Source of the DNA: Pseudomonas sp. TNT3
GTDB lineage: Bacteria; Pseudomonadota; Gammaproteobacteria; Pseudomonadales; Pseudomonadaceae
Assembly: GCF_010095445.2 (NCBI RefSeq)
Contig: NZ_WFGV02000049.1
Location: forward strand, 1 to 43,084
Length of the DNA: 43,084 nt
Direction: 5' to 3'
In this document: in pieces, positions 31,617-40,089 of the stretch
How positions within the stretch are numbered: position 1 is the first letter of the stretch
Layout: the number at the start of each line of letters is the position of its first letter
Translations under genes and position numbers: made by a program
Notes under the pieces: generated by a model
Told to the model about the DNA's origin: nothing
Database searches by the model: none
The model's input: only the letters and a program-made list of their open reading frames with translations

Positions 31617-32264
31617 TCAGTCGATTCCGCCCGTTAGGGTCGTCTGCTCAGCATAGTCGAGGTGTTTGACGAGCTGCGCGCGCAGCCGGGCACTTACCTC
31701 GGCAAATTCAATCGATCCTGCGTGATCGCTCAGCTGGGTCATCGCCAGCCCGGCGTAGCCGCAGGGATTAATCCGTCGAAACGGTTCCAGGTTCATGTCC
31801 ACATTCAGGGCCAGGCCATGAAAGGAACACCCGTGGCGAATACGCAGCCCCAGGGACGCTATTTTCGCCCCGTTGACGTAGACACCCGGTGCATCCGGCT
31901 TGGCCGCTGCCGTGACGCCATAGCTGGCCAGCAGCTCAATCAGGCAGTGCTCCATGCGGGTGACCAGGTCACGCACACCGAAACCGAGCTTGCGAACATC
32001 AAGCAACAGGTAGGCTACCAGTTGACCGGGACCGTGGTAGGTCACCTGTCCGCCGCGATCAACCTGCACCACCGGAATATCACCCGGGAGCAACAAGTGT
32101 TCGGCTTTACCAGCCTGACCCTGGGTAAACACCGGCGGGTGCTCGACCAGCCAGATTTCGTCGGCGGCATCGGTGCCGCGTTCGTTGGTGAAGCGTTGCA
32201 TGGCATGCCAGACCGGCTCGTAAGCCATCTGGCCGAGCTCGCGAAAGCCCAGCGTGCCAGACAT
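31617..32264 (-). CDS. lipB: Octanoyl-ACP:protein N-octanoyltransferase LipB
   Basis: This 215-residue acyltransferase moves octanoate from ACP to lipoyl domains, providing the LipA substrate. The conserved blocks are VEHPPVFTQGQAGKAEHLL, VDRGGQVTYHGPGQLVAYLLLD, GVYVNGAKIASLGLRIR with the catalytic lysine (about K134) and RHGCSFHGLALNV with the catalytic cysteine (about C146). The ATG at 32264 overlaps the ybeD stop (TGATG), a sign of translational coupling. The GTG one codon upstream is possible but not needed. Confidence 0.96.
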   Translation of the reverse strand: MSGTLGFRELGQMAYEPVWHAMQRFTNERGTDAADEIWLVEHPPVFTQGQAGKAEHLLLPGDIPVVQVDRGGQVTYHGPGQLVAYLLLDVRKLGFGVRDLVTRMEHCLIELLASYGVTAAAKPDAPGVYVNGAKIASLGLRIRHGCSFHGLALNVDMNLEPFRRINPCGYAGLAMTQLSDHAGSIEFAEVSARLRAQLVKHLDYAEQTTLTGGID

Positions 32265-32539
32265 CACAGCACCATGTGCACGAAACCGGTAGCCCGCAAC
32301 TCGCTGTTGATGTCGTACAGCTGTTCTTGACCGGTGGCGATGATGTGCAGCTGGATGGTCGTGTACTTGCCGTTGGTGCTCTGGCGTTCAGCAAACGTCT
32401 TGAGGTCAACGGTCGCGTGTTTCTCAAGGATCGCGATGATCTTGTCCTTGAAACCCACGCCGGTGTCGCCGATTACTTTAATCGGGTAATCCGCGCAGGG
32501 AAATTCGATCTTTGGCGCCTTTACTTCGGTATCGGTCAT
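32264..32539 (-). CDS. ybeD: DUF493 family protein YbeD
   Basis: This 91-residue ferredoxin-like-fold protein (FPCADYPIKVIGDTGVGFKDKI ... YTTIQLHIIATGQEQLYDINSELRATGFVHMVL) belongs to the UPF0250/DUF493 family. In enterobacteria and pseudomonads it sits, as here, between the D-Ala-D-Ala carboxypeptidase gene and lipB. The function is uncertain; an ACT-like regulatory fold has been noted for the E. coli protein. It heads the ybeD-lipB-lipA unit. Confidence 0.93.
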   Translation of the reverse strand: MTDTEVKAPKIEFPCADYPIKVIGDTGVGFKDKIIAILEKHATVDLKTFAERQSTNGKYTTIQLHIIATGQEQLYDINSELRATGFVHMVL

Positions 32540-32577
32540 GGCGTAACGGCCTCGTGAGCGTAAGCCGTGGCAACGAA

Positions 32578-32610
32578 CATGGCCCCGCTCCTTATTGGAA
32601 CGAGGCCATG
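32578..32610 (-). terminator. dacC: Hairpin after dacC
   Basis: Read on the minus strand, CATGGCCTCGTTCC, loop AATAA and GGAGCGGGGCCATG make a 14-bp stem containing two G-U pairs; on the plus strand those would be C-A mismatches. It therefore belongs to the dacC transcript, 16 bases past its stop. The following TTCGTTGCC is a poor U-tract. Confidence 0.6.
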
Positions 32611-32625
32611 CAGGTCCACACTAAA

Positions 32626-33783
32626 TCAGTTGAACAAGCCGTAGAAGAATAGACGGATGCTATCCCACATGCGACGGAAGATACCACCCTCGTCGACCGC
32701 GTCCAGAGCAATCAGGTCTGCGCTGTGCACAACCTTTTCGTCCAGTTTCACTTCGACTTTACCGATCACGTCGCCCTTGGCGATTGGCGCAATCAGCTGT
32801 GGGTTCATGGTCATGCTGGCGACGAGCTTTTTCAGCTGGCCTTTTGGCAGGGTCATGGTCAGGTCTTCAGCCAGGCCGGCCTTGACTTGATTGGTGGTGC
32901 CTTTCCAGACAGGAGCCTGAGCCAGCTCGGCGCCTTTCTGATAGAAGGTCTGTGTTTCGAAGAAACGGAAGCCATAAGTCAGCAGCTTCTGGGTTTCGGA
33001 AGCACGGGCCACGTCGCTGTTGGTGCCGAACACTACCGCGATCAGGCGCATGCCATCACGGACAGCCGAGGACACCATGCAATAGCCGGCTTCATCGGTG
33101 TGACCGGTTTTCAGGCCGTCGACGGTCTTGTCGCGCCACAACAACAGGTTGCGGTTCGGTTGCTTGATGCCGTTCCAGAAGAACTCTTTCTGCGAGTAGA
33201 TCGCGTAATGAGCCGGGTCTTCGTGGATGATCGCGCGAGCCAGCACGGCCATGTCATGAGCCGACGAGTAATGCTCCGGGTTCGGCAGGCCGGTCGGGTT
33301 CATGAAGTGGGAGTTGGTCAGGCCCAGATCGGTGGCGGTTTTGTTCATCATGTCGGCGAATGCGTCTTCGCTGCCCGCGATGTGCTCGGAGAGCGCAACA
33401 CTGGCGTCGTTACCCGACTGAATGATGATGCCGTGCAGCAGGTCGCTGACAGTCACCTGCGAGCCAACCTTGATGAACATCCGCGAACCACCGGTACGCC
33501 AGGCGTTTTCGCTGACCGTTACCGGATCGTTTTCGCCGATCTGGCCACGACGGATTTCCAGGGTCGCGATGTAGGCTGTCATCAGCTTGGTCAGGCTGGC
33601 CGGAGGCAGACGCTGGTCACCGTTGTTCTCTACCAGCACATTACCGCTGCTGGCGTCCATGAGCACATAGGATTTAGCGGCCAGTTGGGGTGGCGAAGGC
33701 ATCATCTCAACCGCGAACGCGGCAGGCGAGATGAGCAGCGGTACTAGCAGGCACAGTCGTTTGGCAAAGGTGGTGATGTTCAT
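32626..33783 (-). CDS. dacC: D-alanyl-D-alanine carboxypeptidase (PBP5/6 type)
   Basis: The 385-residue precursor has a signal peptide ending AAFAVEM. The penicillin-binding triad is S63-x-x-K66 (PASLTKLM), S123-G-N (QSGNDAS) and K225-T-G (LKTGHTD). A C-terminal beta domain (about 280-365) leads to an amphipathic tail (GIFRRMWDSIRLFFYGLFN) that anchors PBP5-type enzymes to the inner membrane. It trims terminal D-Ala from pentapeptides, limiting cross-linking. I start at MNITTFAKRL (33783), with GAGAGACGG upstream. The dacA/dacC naming varies among pseudomonads. Confidence 0.95.
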   Translation of the reverse strand: MNITTFAKRLCLLVPLLISPAAFAVEMMPSPPQLAAKSYVLMDASSGNVLVENNGDQRLPPASLTKLMTAYIATLEIRRGQIGENDPVTVSENAWRTGGSRMFIKVGSQVTVSDLLHGIIIQSGNDASVALSEHIAGSEDAFADMMNKTATDLGLTNSHFMNPTGLPNPEHYSSAHDMAVLARAIIHEDPAHYAIYSQKEFFWNGIKQPNRNLLLWRDKTVDGLKTGHTDEAGYCMVSSAVRDGMRLIAVVFGTNSDVARASETQKLLTYGFRFFETQTFYQKGAELAQAPVWKGTTNQVKAGLAEDLTMTLPKGQLKKLVASMTMNPQLIAPIAKGDVIGKVEVKLDEKVVHSADLIALDAVDEGGIFRRMWDSIRLFFYGLFN

Positions 33784-33963
33784 CCGTCTCTCGAAATCGC
33801 TAATGGTACTGCCCAGAGGCAAATCTAATCAGACAACCTTCTAACGGGTCGTCGCGTGTTCAGTTGTTCACTCAGAGCCCTTGCCGGGCTTTTGTTCTTC
33901 AACGAGCCAACAACCAGGTCCACCCCCCAAATAGCAAGTGAACCGTCATTCAAGTACTGCGTA

Positions 33964-34977
33964 CTACTCGGCAGTGACCAGGCTCGGCGAACCGAGATTG
34001 GCCAGCCGCACGCTGTTCTGCACTTGCTGGATTTCACCCTGTGAGCCGATTGGCCCCAGGCGAACCCGATGCAGTGTCTGTTGATTGCGCACGATCGAAC
34101 TGATGAAAACCGGAGCGCTCACCATTCCGCTCAGCTTCGATCTCAGGAGTTCTGCAGCGTCCGGGTTGGCGAACGCGCCCACCTGCAGATACTGGCCAGA
34201 CGCTGGTACAGAAGCGTTTTTTTTTGCATCGATCTGCACGGGCACTACGGCCGCTGCGTGCTGCTGCGGCGGTGGCGTCCATTGTTCGACCGTACCGGCC
34301 GACGCGGTTATGACCGGGGCCTTGTTCTGTGCAACCTGCGGTTCGTTAAGCATCAACGGCGCCGGACGCCCCTTCGCGGCCCACCACTGCTGCGGATCGA
34401 TACCTTCGACCTTGACACGCGCCGTGCCGGTTTCGGCATAGCCGAGCTTCTTGGCAGCCGCGTAGGACAGGTCGATGATCCGGTCCGAATAGAAGGGGCC
34501 ACGATCATTGACCCGCAGGACTACCGACTTGTTATTGTCCAGGTTGGTCACCCGAACGTAACTTGGCAGTGGCAGGGTCTTGTGAGCGGCGCTCATGCCG
34601 TACAGGTCATACACTTCGCCGTTGGCGGTGTTCTGCCCATGGAACTTGGTGCCGTACCAGGACGCCGTGCCCGAGGCCACATAGGTCTTGGACTCTTGTA
34701 GCGGGAAGTAAGTCTTGCCCAGCACGGTGTACGGGTTGGCCTTGTAGGGGCCGGTATGCAGGGTTGGCGTGGCATCCGGGATGCGCGATACGTCGACGTC
34801 CCACCATGGCGCGCCGTCCTTGTGAGCACGGTTGATGTCCAGCCCCGGCGTCGAGCGCACGGCAGTGGATGAGGATTTCTGAGCCGGCGCGCGGCTGGTC
34901 GAACAACTGGCGACCAGCACTGCCAACGCGGCGAATGCCATCAGCTTCAGGGGTTTATTCATAGGCAATGCCCGCAT
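33964..34977 (-). CDS. rlpA: Septal-ring lytic transglycosylase lipoprotein RlpA
   Basis: The 337-residue precursor has a signal peptide with lipobox LVASC. A double-psi beta-barrel domain (about 100-195: GTASWYGTKFHGQNTANGEVYDLYGMSAAHKTLPLPSYVRVTN and VLRVNDRGPFYSDRIIDLSYAAAKKLG) follows. A proline/alanine linker leads to a C-terminal SPOR domain (about 260-335) that binds denuded septal glycan. In P. aeruginosa RlpA cleaves naked glycan and helps daughter-cell separation. The ATG at 34977 overlaps the mltB stop (TAATG), suggesting coupling; ATG 34962, five codons in, is the alternative. Confidence 0.94.
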   Translation of the reverse strand: MRALPMNKPLKLMAFAALAVLVASCSTSRAPAQKSSSTAVRSTPGLDINRAHKDGAPWWDVDVSRIPDATPTLHTGPYKANPYTVLGKTYFPLQESKTYVASGTASWYGTKFHGQNTANGEVYDLYGMSAAHKTLPLPSYVRVTNLDNNKSVVLRVNDRGPFYSDRIIDLSYAAAKKLGYAETGTARVKVEGIDPQQWWAAKGRPAPLMLNEPQVAQNKAPVITASAGTVEQWTPPPQQHAAAVVPVQIDAKKNASVPASGQYLQVGAFANPDAAELLRSKLSGMVSAPVFISSIVRNQQTLHRVRLGPIGSQGEIQQVQNSVRLANLGSPSLVTAE

Positions 34978-35987
34978 TACTTGACGCCCCGTGCTTGGAC
35001 CAGCTGTTCAGACAGTTGATGTACGGCCATGGCGTACATCACGCTGCGGTTATAACGCGTGATCGCGTAAAAATTCTTCAGGCCCATCCAGTATTCAGGG
35101 CCGTTGTCACCTTCCAGGCGGAAAGCGGTGACCGGCATATCATCGCGCAGCGCATCATGACTTGACCACCCCAACGCTCGCAACTCCCCGACGGTTTTAG
35201 TCGGTTCAATGCCAGTGGTCAAACCTTCCTCTACCTGATCGCCACGAACATCGGCGCGACTGACCACCGGCTCACCAGCGACCCAGCCATGACGCTTGAA
35301 ATAACTGGCGACGCTGCCGATAGCGTCATCCGGGTTGTTCCAGATATTGATGTGGCCGTCACCGTCAAAGTCCACTGCATAGGCGCGAAAGCTGCTGGGC
35401 ATGAACTGCGGCAGGCCCATCGCCCCGGCGTACGAGCCCTTGAGGGTCAACGGATCGACTTGCTCTTCACGGGCCAGCAGCAGGAACTCACGCAGTTCCT
35501 TGCGGAAAAATTCGGCACGAGGAGGATAGTCGAAGCCCAGGGTCGACAACGCGTCGATCACCCGGAAATTGCCGGTATTACGTCCGAAAAAGGTCTCAAC
35601 CCCAATGATGGACACGATAACCTGCGCCGGCACTCCGTATTCCTGCTCCGCGCGGGCCAGCACGGCCTCGTGCTGACGCCAGAAATCCACGCCCCGGGCG
35701 ATACGCGCATCGGAGATGAACATTGGCCGGTACTCGTTCCACTGTTTGACCCGCTCGGCAGGCTTCGAGATCGCGTCCAGAATCGACTGCTTGCGCTCGG
35801 CTTCGCGGAACACGCCCATCAGCTGCTCACCAGCGAAACCGTAGTCGCGGGTCATTTCACCGACGAATTCAGCCACCTGGGGTGAGCCTTCGTAATCGCC
35901 GGCCAGCGCGTCTTGCGCTGTGCCAAGGATGCTTACCAGGCCGACCCACGGCGCGTATCGAGTCGCCCAGCCACGCATTACTTGCAT
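34977..35987 (-). CDS. mltB: Membrane-bound lytic murein transglycosylase B
   Basis: The 336-residue product has the SLT_2 fold with catalytic E131 in VSIIGVETFFGRNTGNFRVIDALSTLGFDYP, then AMGLPQFMPSSFRAYAVDFDGDGHINIW and FYAITRYNRSVMYAMAVHQL. The N-terminus (WATRYAPWVGLVSILGTAQDALAG) is a signal peptide without a clear lipobox, so it may be a soluble periplasmic form, as SltB1 is in P. aeruginosa. AAGGTGA lies about 8 bases before the ATG at 35987, fixing the start; the upstream GTG at 36023 overlaps rodA further. It sits between rodA and rlpA. Confidence 0.93.
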   Translation of the reverse strand: MQVMRGWATRYAPWVGLVSILGTAQDALAGDYEGSPQVAEFVGEMTRDYGFAGEQLMGVFREAERKQSILDAISKPAERVKQWNEYRPMFISDARIARGVDFWRQHEAVLARAEQEYGVPAQVIVSIIGVETFFGRNTGNFRVIDALSTLGFDYPPRAEFFRKELREFLLLAREEQVDPLTLKGSYAGAMGLPQFMPSSFRAYAVDFDGDGHINIWNNPDDAIGSVASYFKRHGWVAGEPVVSRADVRGDQVEEGLTTGIEPTKTVGELRALGWSSHDALRDDMPVTAFRLEGDNGPEYWMGLKNFYAITRYNRSVMYAMAVHQLSEQLVQARGVK

Positions 35988-36004
35988 TGAAATCTTCACC
36001 TTAT

Positions 36005-37147
36005 TCAAACTTGTGCGATCCACTTACGATGGGTATGGATCGACATCAAAACCCCAAACGCTGACAGCAGCGTCACCAACGAAGTTCCTCCGTAGCTAAT
36101 GAACGGCAACGGCACCCCTACAACCGGCAACAGGCCACTGACCATACCGATGTTGACGAAAACGTAAACAAAAAAAGTCATGGTCAGGCTGCCCGCGAGC
36201 AATTTGCCGAACAATGTCTGGGCCTGGGCGGTAATTACCAGCCCGCGACCGATCAATAAAAGGTAAATCAGTAGCAGCGCACAAATGCCCACCAGGCCGA
36301 ATTCTTCACCCATTACCGCGATGATGAAGTCGGTGTGGCTTTCCGGCAGGAAGTCCAGGTGGGACTGGGTGCCCAGCAACCAGCCTTTGCCGAATACACC
36401 GCCGGAACCGATGGCCGCTTTCGACTGAATGATGTTCCAGCCAGTGCCAAGCGGATCGCTCTCAGGGTCGAGAAACGTCAGGATTCGCTGCTTCTGGTAG
36501 TCGTGCATGATGAAAAACCACATGGCGATGGCCACAGGCACTGCAGCGGCCAGCACACTGATAATCCAGCGCCAGCGCAGTCCGCCCATGAACAGCACGA
36601 AGGCGCCGCCCGCAAGAATCAGCAGCGAGGTGCCCAGGTCGGGCTGGCGCACGATCAGGATGAAGGGCAATCCGATCAGGAACAGACTGACGCCCACATG
36701 TTTGAGCTGCGGCGGCAAGGTGCGCTTGGACAGGTACCAGGCGATGGTCGCCGGCATCAGGATCTTCATGAATTCCGAGGGCTGGAAGCGAATCACCCCG
36801 GGAATGTTGATCCAGCGCGTCGCACCCATGGCGTTATGGCCCATGACGTCCACCACCACCAGCAAGAGCACGCCGACCACATAACCGACTGGCACCCAGC
36901 GAGCCATGAAGCGCGGTTCGAACTGGGCGATGACAACCATGGACACCAGGCCGATGCCAAACGACGTGGCTTGTTTGGCCAGAAGATCCCAGCTCTTGCC
37001 ACTGGCTGAATAGAGGACGAACAGGCTGCCGGCGGCCAGGGTCAGCAACAGGATCAGCAACGGGCCATCGATGTGCAGTCGTTGCAACAGCGTCGCCCGG
37101 CGACGCATCACATCCTCACTGGAGAGCATGCGATCAAAATTATTCAT
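36005..37147 (-). CDS. rodA: Rod-shape peptidoglycan glycosyltransferase RodA (MrdB)
   Basis: This 380-residue SEDS-family membrane protein polymerises lipid II during cell elongation together with PBP2. About ten hydrophobic helices are seen. Family segments are LFVLYSASGKSWDLLAKQ, NAMGATRWINIPGVIRFQPSEFMKI, IVRQPDLGTSLLILAGGAF and the conserved GMVSGLLPVVGVPLPFISYGGTSLVTLLSAFGVLMSI near the C-terminus, with the essential WIN/FQPSE region intact. The start at 37147 overlaps the pbpA stop by 8 bases, indicating coupled synthesis of the RodA-PBP2 pair. Confidence 0.97.
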   Translation of the reverse strand: MNNFDRMLSSEDVMRRRATLLQRLHIDGPLLILLLTLAAGSLFVLYSASGKSWDLLAKQATSFGIGLVSMVVIAQFEPRFMARWVPVGYVVGVLLLVVVDVMGHNAMGATRWINIPGVIRFQPSEFMKILMPATIAWYLSKRTLPPQLKHVGVSLFLIGLPFILIVRQPDLGTSLLILAGGAFVLFMGGLRWRWIISVLAAAVPVAIAMWFFIMHDYQKQRILTFLDPESDPLGTGWNIIQSKAAIGSGGVFGKGWLLGTQSHLDFLPESHTDFIIAVMGEEFGLVGICALLLIYLLLIGRGLVITAQAQTLFGKLLAGSLTMTFFVYVFVNIGMVSGLLPVVGVPLPFISYGGTSLVTLLSAFGVLMSIHTHRKWIAQV

Positions 37148-39035
37148 CACGGGCCGTAGCCTCCGCACTGATAGGGCTGGCGTACTCGGCTTTCAATCGG
37201 CCGTCCTGACCCAGAAGCCAGGCATCCATCACTTGGCGTACCACGGGTGCGGCGACGCCAGAACCGGACTCGCCGTTCTCGACCATCACCGACACGACGA
37301 TTTTCGGGTTATCGGCCGGCGCAAAGCCCACGAACAAGGCGTGGTCACGGTGACGCTCCTGAACCTTCGAGCGGTCGTACTTCTCACCCTGCTTGATGGC
37401 GACCACCTGGGCCGTACCACTCTTGCCGGCGATTCGGTACTGGGAACCTGCAGCGGCCTTGCGCGCGGTACCCCGAGCGCCGTGCATCACCTGCTGCATG
37501 CCGTGGTTGACCTTGTTCCAGTCGGACGGGTCACGCAGGACGATGTTCGGCATCGGGTTTTCATCTTTCGGCCTCTCACCTTCGACGGTCTTGGCCAGGT
37601 GCGGGCGGTTCCAGATGCCTTTGTTGGCGACCAGCGCCGTGGCTTGCGCCAATTGCAGCGGTGTCGACTGCATGTAGCCCTGACCGATCCCGAGAATCAG
37701 TGTTTCGCCCGGGAACCACGCCTGACGACGGGTTGCACGCTTCCATTCACGGGACGGCATCAAGCCCGGTGACTCCTCGAACATGTCCAGGGAGACCTTC
37801 TGGCCAATGCCGAACTTGCCCATGTAGGCGGACAGTCGATCGATGCCCAACTTGTGGGCCAGGTCATAGAAGTAGGTGTCGTTGGACCGCATGATTGCCG
37901 TATCGAGGTCCACGAAGCCGTCGCCGCTGCGGTTCCAGTTACGGTACTTGTGATCGTAATTGGGCAGCTGGTAATAGCCGGGGTCGAAGACTCGGGTCGA
38001 CGCGGTGACCACACCGGAATCAAGGCCTGCAATGGCCACGGCGGGCTTGATGGTCGAGCCAGGCGGGTACAGGCCTCGCAGGACACGGTTGAACAGCGGA
38101 CGATCAATGGAGTCACGCAGCTCCGCATACGCCTTGAAGCTGATGCCTGTGACAAACAGGTTCGGATCGAAACTCGGCTGGCTGACCATCGCCAGCACTT
38201 CGCCGGTCGCCGGGTCCAACGCCACAACGGCGCCACGCCGACCGCCCAGCGCCGCTTCTGCGGCTTCCTGCAATTTGATGTCCAGGCTCAGGACGATGTC
38301 CTTGCCGGGAATCGGATCGGTACGCTTGAGCACACGCAACACGCGGCCTCGAGCGTTGGTCTCTACTTCCTCGTAGCCCACCTGACCGTGCAACTCGGGC
38401 TCGTAGAAGCGCTCGATGCCGGTTTTGCCAATTTGATGGGTGCCGCTGTAACTCACCGGGTCCAGAGTCTTCAGCTCTTTCTCGTTGATCCGCCCCATGT
38501 AACCCACCGAGTGCGCAAAATGCGCACCCTGCGGGTAGTGACGGACCAGTTGCGCGACCACTTCAACCCCTGGCAGGCGGAACTGGTTCACGGCGATTCG
38601 TGCTATCTGCTCTTCGGTCAACTCGAACAGGATCGGCACCGGCTCAAACGGCCGACGCCCCTGCCGCATGCGCTTCTCGAAAATCACCCGATCCTCAGGC
38701 GTCAGCTCCAGCACCTGGACGATCACGTCGAGCACTTGCTGCCAATCGCCAGAGCGCTCACGGGTCATGCTCAGGCTGAAGCTGGGCCGATTGTCGGCAA
38801 TGACCACACCATTGCGGTCGAAAATCAGCCCACGGGGAGGCGGAATCGGCTGCACATGGACGCGGTTGTTTTCCGAAAGGGTCGAGTGGTACTCGTACTG
38901 AATCACCTGGAGGAAATACAGCCGCGCGATCAGCACACAAATCAGCACTACCACCGCAATAGCCCCGAACACGACGCGGCCACGCACCAGACGGGCGTCT
39001 TTTTCGTGGTCCTTGATGCGGATCGGCTGAGGCAT
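37140..39035 (-). CDS. mrdA: Peptidoglycan DD-transpeptidase PBP2 (MrdA)
   Basis: This 631-residue class B penicillin-binding protein cross-links peptidoglycan in the elongasome. One N-terminal helix (VVFGAIAVVVLICVLIARLYF), then a pedestal/dimerisation domain with PPPRGLIFDRNGVVIADNRPSFSLS. The transpeptidase domain carries S327-x-x-K330 (PPGSTIKPA), SxN in MRSNDTYFYDLAHKLG and KSG in IAGKSGTAQVVA. I start at MPQPIRIKDHEKDARLV (39035); the longer frame to 39086 overlaps rlmH and is not family-like. It is also called pbpA, is coupled to rodA, and lies 10 bases after rlmH. Confidence 0.97.
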   Translation of the reverse strand: MPQPIRIKDHEKDARLVRGRVVFGAIAVVVLICVLIARLYFLQVIQYEYHSTLSENNRVHVQPIPPPRGLIFDRNGVVIADNRPSFSLSMTRERSGDWQQVLDVIVQVLELTPEDRVIFEKRMRQGRRPFEPVPILFELTEEQIARIAVNQFRLPGVEVVAQLVRHYPQGAHFAHSVGYMGRINEKELKTLDPVSYSGTHQIGKTGIERFYEPELHGQVGYEEVETNARGRVLRVLKRTDPIPGKDIVLSLDIKLQEAAEAALGGRRGAVVALDPATGEVLAMVSQPSFDPNLFVTGISFKAYAELRDSIDRPLFNRVLRGLYPPGSTIKPAVAIAGLDSGVVTASTRVFDPGYYQLPNYDHKYRNWNRSGDGFVDLDTAIMRSNDTYFYDLAHKLGIDRLSAYMGKFGIGQKVSLDMFEESPGLMPSREWKRATRRQAWFPGETLILGIGQGYMQSTPLQLAQATALVANKGIWNRPHLAKTVEGERPKDENPMPNIVLRDPSDWNKVNHGMQQVMHGARGTARKAAAGSQYRIAGKSGTAQVVAIKQGEKYDRSKVQERHRDHALFVGFAPADNPKIVVSVMVENGESGSGVAAPVVRQVMDAWLLGQDGRLKAEYASPISAEATARDE

Positions 39036-39045
39036 GAGGGCAGAA

Positions 39046-39513
39046 CTACTTGTGGTAAGGGTGGCCGGACAGCACTGTCCAGGCACGATACAGCTGTTCG
39101 CCGATCAGGATCCGCACCAGCGGGTGCGGCAACGTCAACGGCGAGAGTGACCAGCGCTGATCCGCCCGCGCACACACTTCCGGCGCCAGCCCTTCCGGGC
39201 CACCGACCATGAAATTCACTGTGCGCGAGTCCAGCCGCCAGCGATCGAGCTCGACCGCCAGTTGCTCGGTGCTCCAGGGCTTGCCGTGGACTTCGAGTGT
39301 GACAATCCGCTCGTTCGGCCCGACCTTGGCCAGCATGGCTTCGCCTTCCTGGCGGATGAAACGAGCCACGTCGGCGTTTTTGCCACGGGTGTTGAGCGGT
39401 ATTTCCACCAGTTCCAGCGCCAGCTCGGAAGGAAGACGCTTGGCATATTCATGCCAGCCTTCTTCCACCCATTTGGGCATGCGTGAACCGACGGCGATCA
39501 GTCGCAGTCGCAC
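39046..39513 (-). CDS. rlmH: 23S rRNA (pseudouridine(1915)-N3)-methyltransferase RlmH
   Basis: The 155-residue SPOUT methyltransferase acts on the assembled 70S ribosome at helix 69. The knot-forming SAM site is visible in NFMVGGPEGLAPEVCARADQRWSLSPLTLPHPLVRILIGEQLYRAWTVLSGHPYHK, and the N-terminus MRLRLIAVGSRMPKWVEEGWHEYAKRLP is the usual start. The length equals E. coli RlmH (155). It lies 9 bases after rsfS on the same strand, as in most gamma-proteobacteria. Confidence 0.97.
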   Translation of the reverse strand: MRLRLIAVGSRMPKWVEEGWHEYAKRLPSELALELVEIPLNTRGKNADVARFIRQEGEAMLAKVGPNERIVTLEVHGKPWSTEQLAVELDRWRLDSRTVNFMVGGPEGLAPEVCARADQRWSLSPLTLPHPLVRILIGEQLYRAWTVLSGHPYHK

Positions 39514-39522
39514 AGCGAACCC

Positions 39523-40017
39523 TTATTGCTGGTCTTTGTTGAGCTTGGTGAAATGCTCATGGGTGTTCTCTGGGCTGTGGTGTGCAGCGCTGGCCGAACG
39601 GCTTTGCTCGGCACCGGCCCACAGACGCTCCAGGTCATAGAACTGACGGGCAGAGGCAGTCATCATGTGCACGATGACATCATCCATGTCCAACAGGACC
39701 CAATCGCTGTCGCCCTTGCCTTCTTCACCCAGTGGCTTGACGCCTTGGGCTTTGACGGCTTCGCGGACTTTGTCGAGCATCGCGCCGATCTGGCGGTTGG
39801 ACGTACCGGTCGCGATGATCATGAAGTCGGTGATGCTCTGCTTTTCACGAACATCGATGACCTGGATGTCCTGGCCCTTCACGTCTTCCAGGGCTGCTAC
39901 GGCAACCTTGACCAGTTCTTCGCCACGCAGCTCCGGCCCGGTTTGGACTTCTACTGGCAGCGGGGCGCTCTTGAACGTGCCTTTGCGCTTTACTTTGGTT
40001 TGGTCTTTGTCAGTCAT
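39523..40017 (-). CDS. rsfS: Ribosomal silencing factor RsfS
   Basis: RsfS binds L14 (uL14) and blocks subunit joining when nutrients are scarce. The conserved core runs from about residue 31 to 138: LVKVAVAALEDVKGQDIQVIDVREKQSITDFMIIATGTSNRQIGAMLDKV, then GDSDWVLLDMDDVIVHMMTASARQFYDLERLW. Here the 164-residue protein has an extra basic N-terminal leader of about 28 residues (KVKRKGTFKSAPLPVEVQTGP) and a histidine/serine-rich tail (SASAAHHSPENTHEHF); E. coli RsfS is only 105 residues. No strong Shine-Dalgarno precedes the ATG, so a shorter start inside the leader cannot be excluded. Confidence 0.94.
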   Translation of the reverse strand: MTDKDQTKVKRKGTFKSAPLPVEVQTGPELRGEELVKVAVAALEDVKGQDIQVIDVREKQSITDFMIIATGTSNRQIGAMLDKVREAVKAQGVKPLGEEGKGDSDWVLLDMDDVIVHMMTASARQFYDLERLWAGAEQSRSASAAHHSPENTHEHFTKLNKDQQ

Positions 40018-40089
40018 ATAAAACTCGTTTTGCTCGTATGTTCAGGCGCTTCAATACACGTTGTTGCACGTGCCTTGAGGCACTCCTAT

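Noticed and set aside
33876..33893. Small hairpin AGCCC-TTGCC-GGGCT followed by TTTTG between rlpA and dacC
   Set aside because: The T-run is on the plus strand, where no gene precedes it, and the stem is only 5 bp; likely chance.
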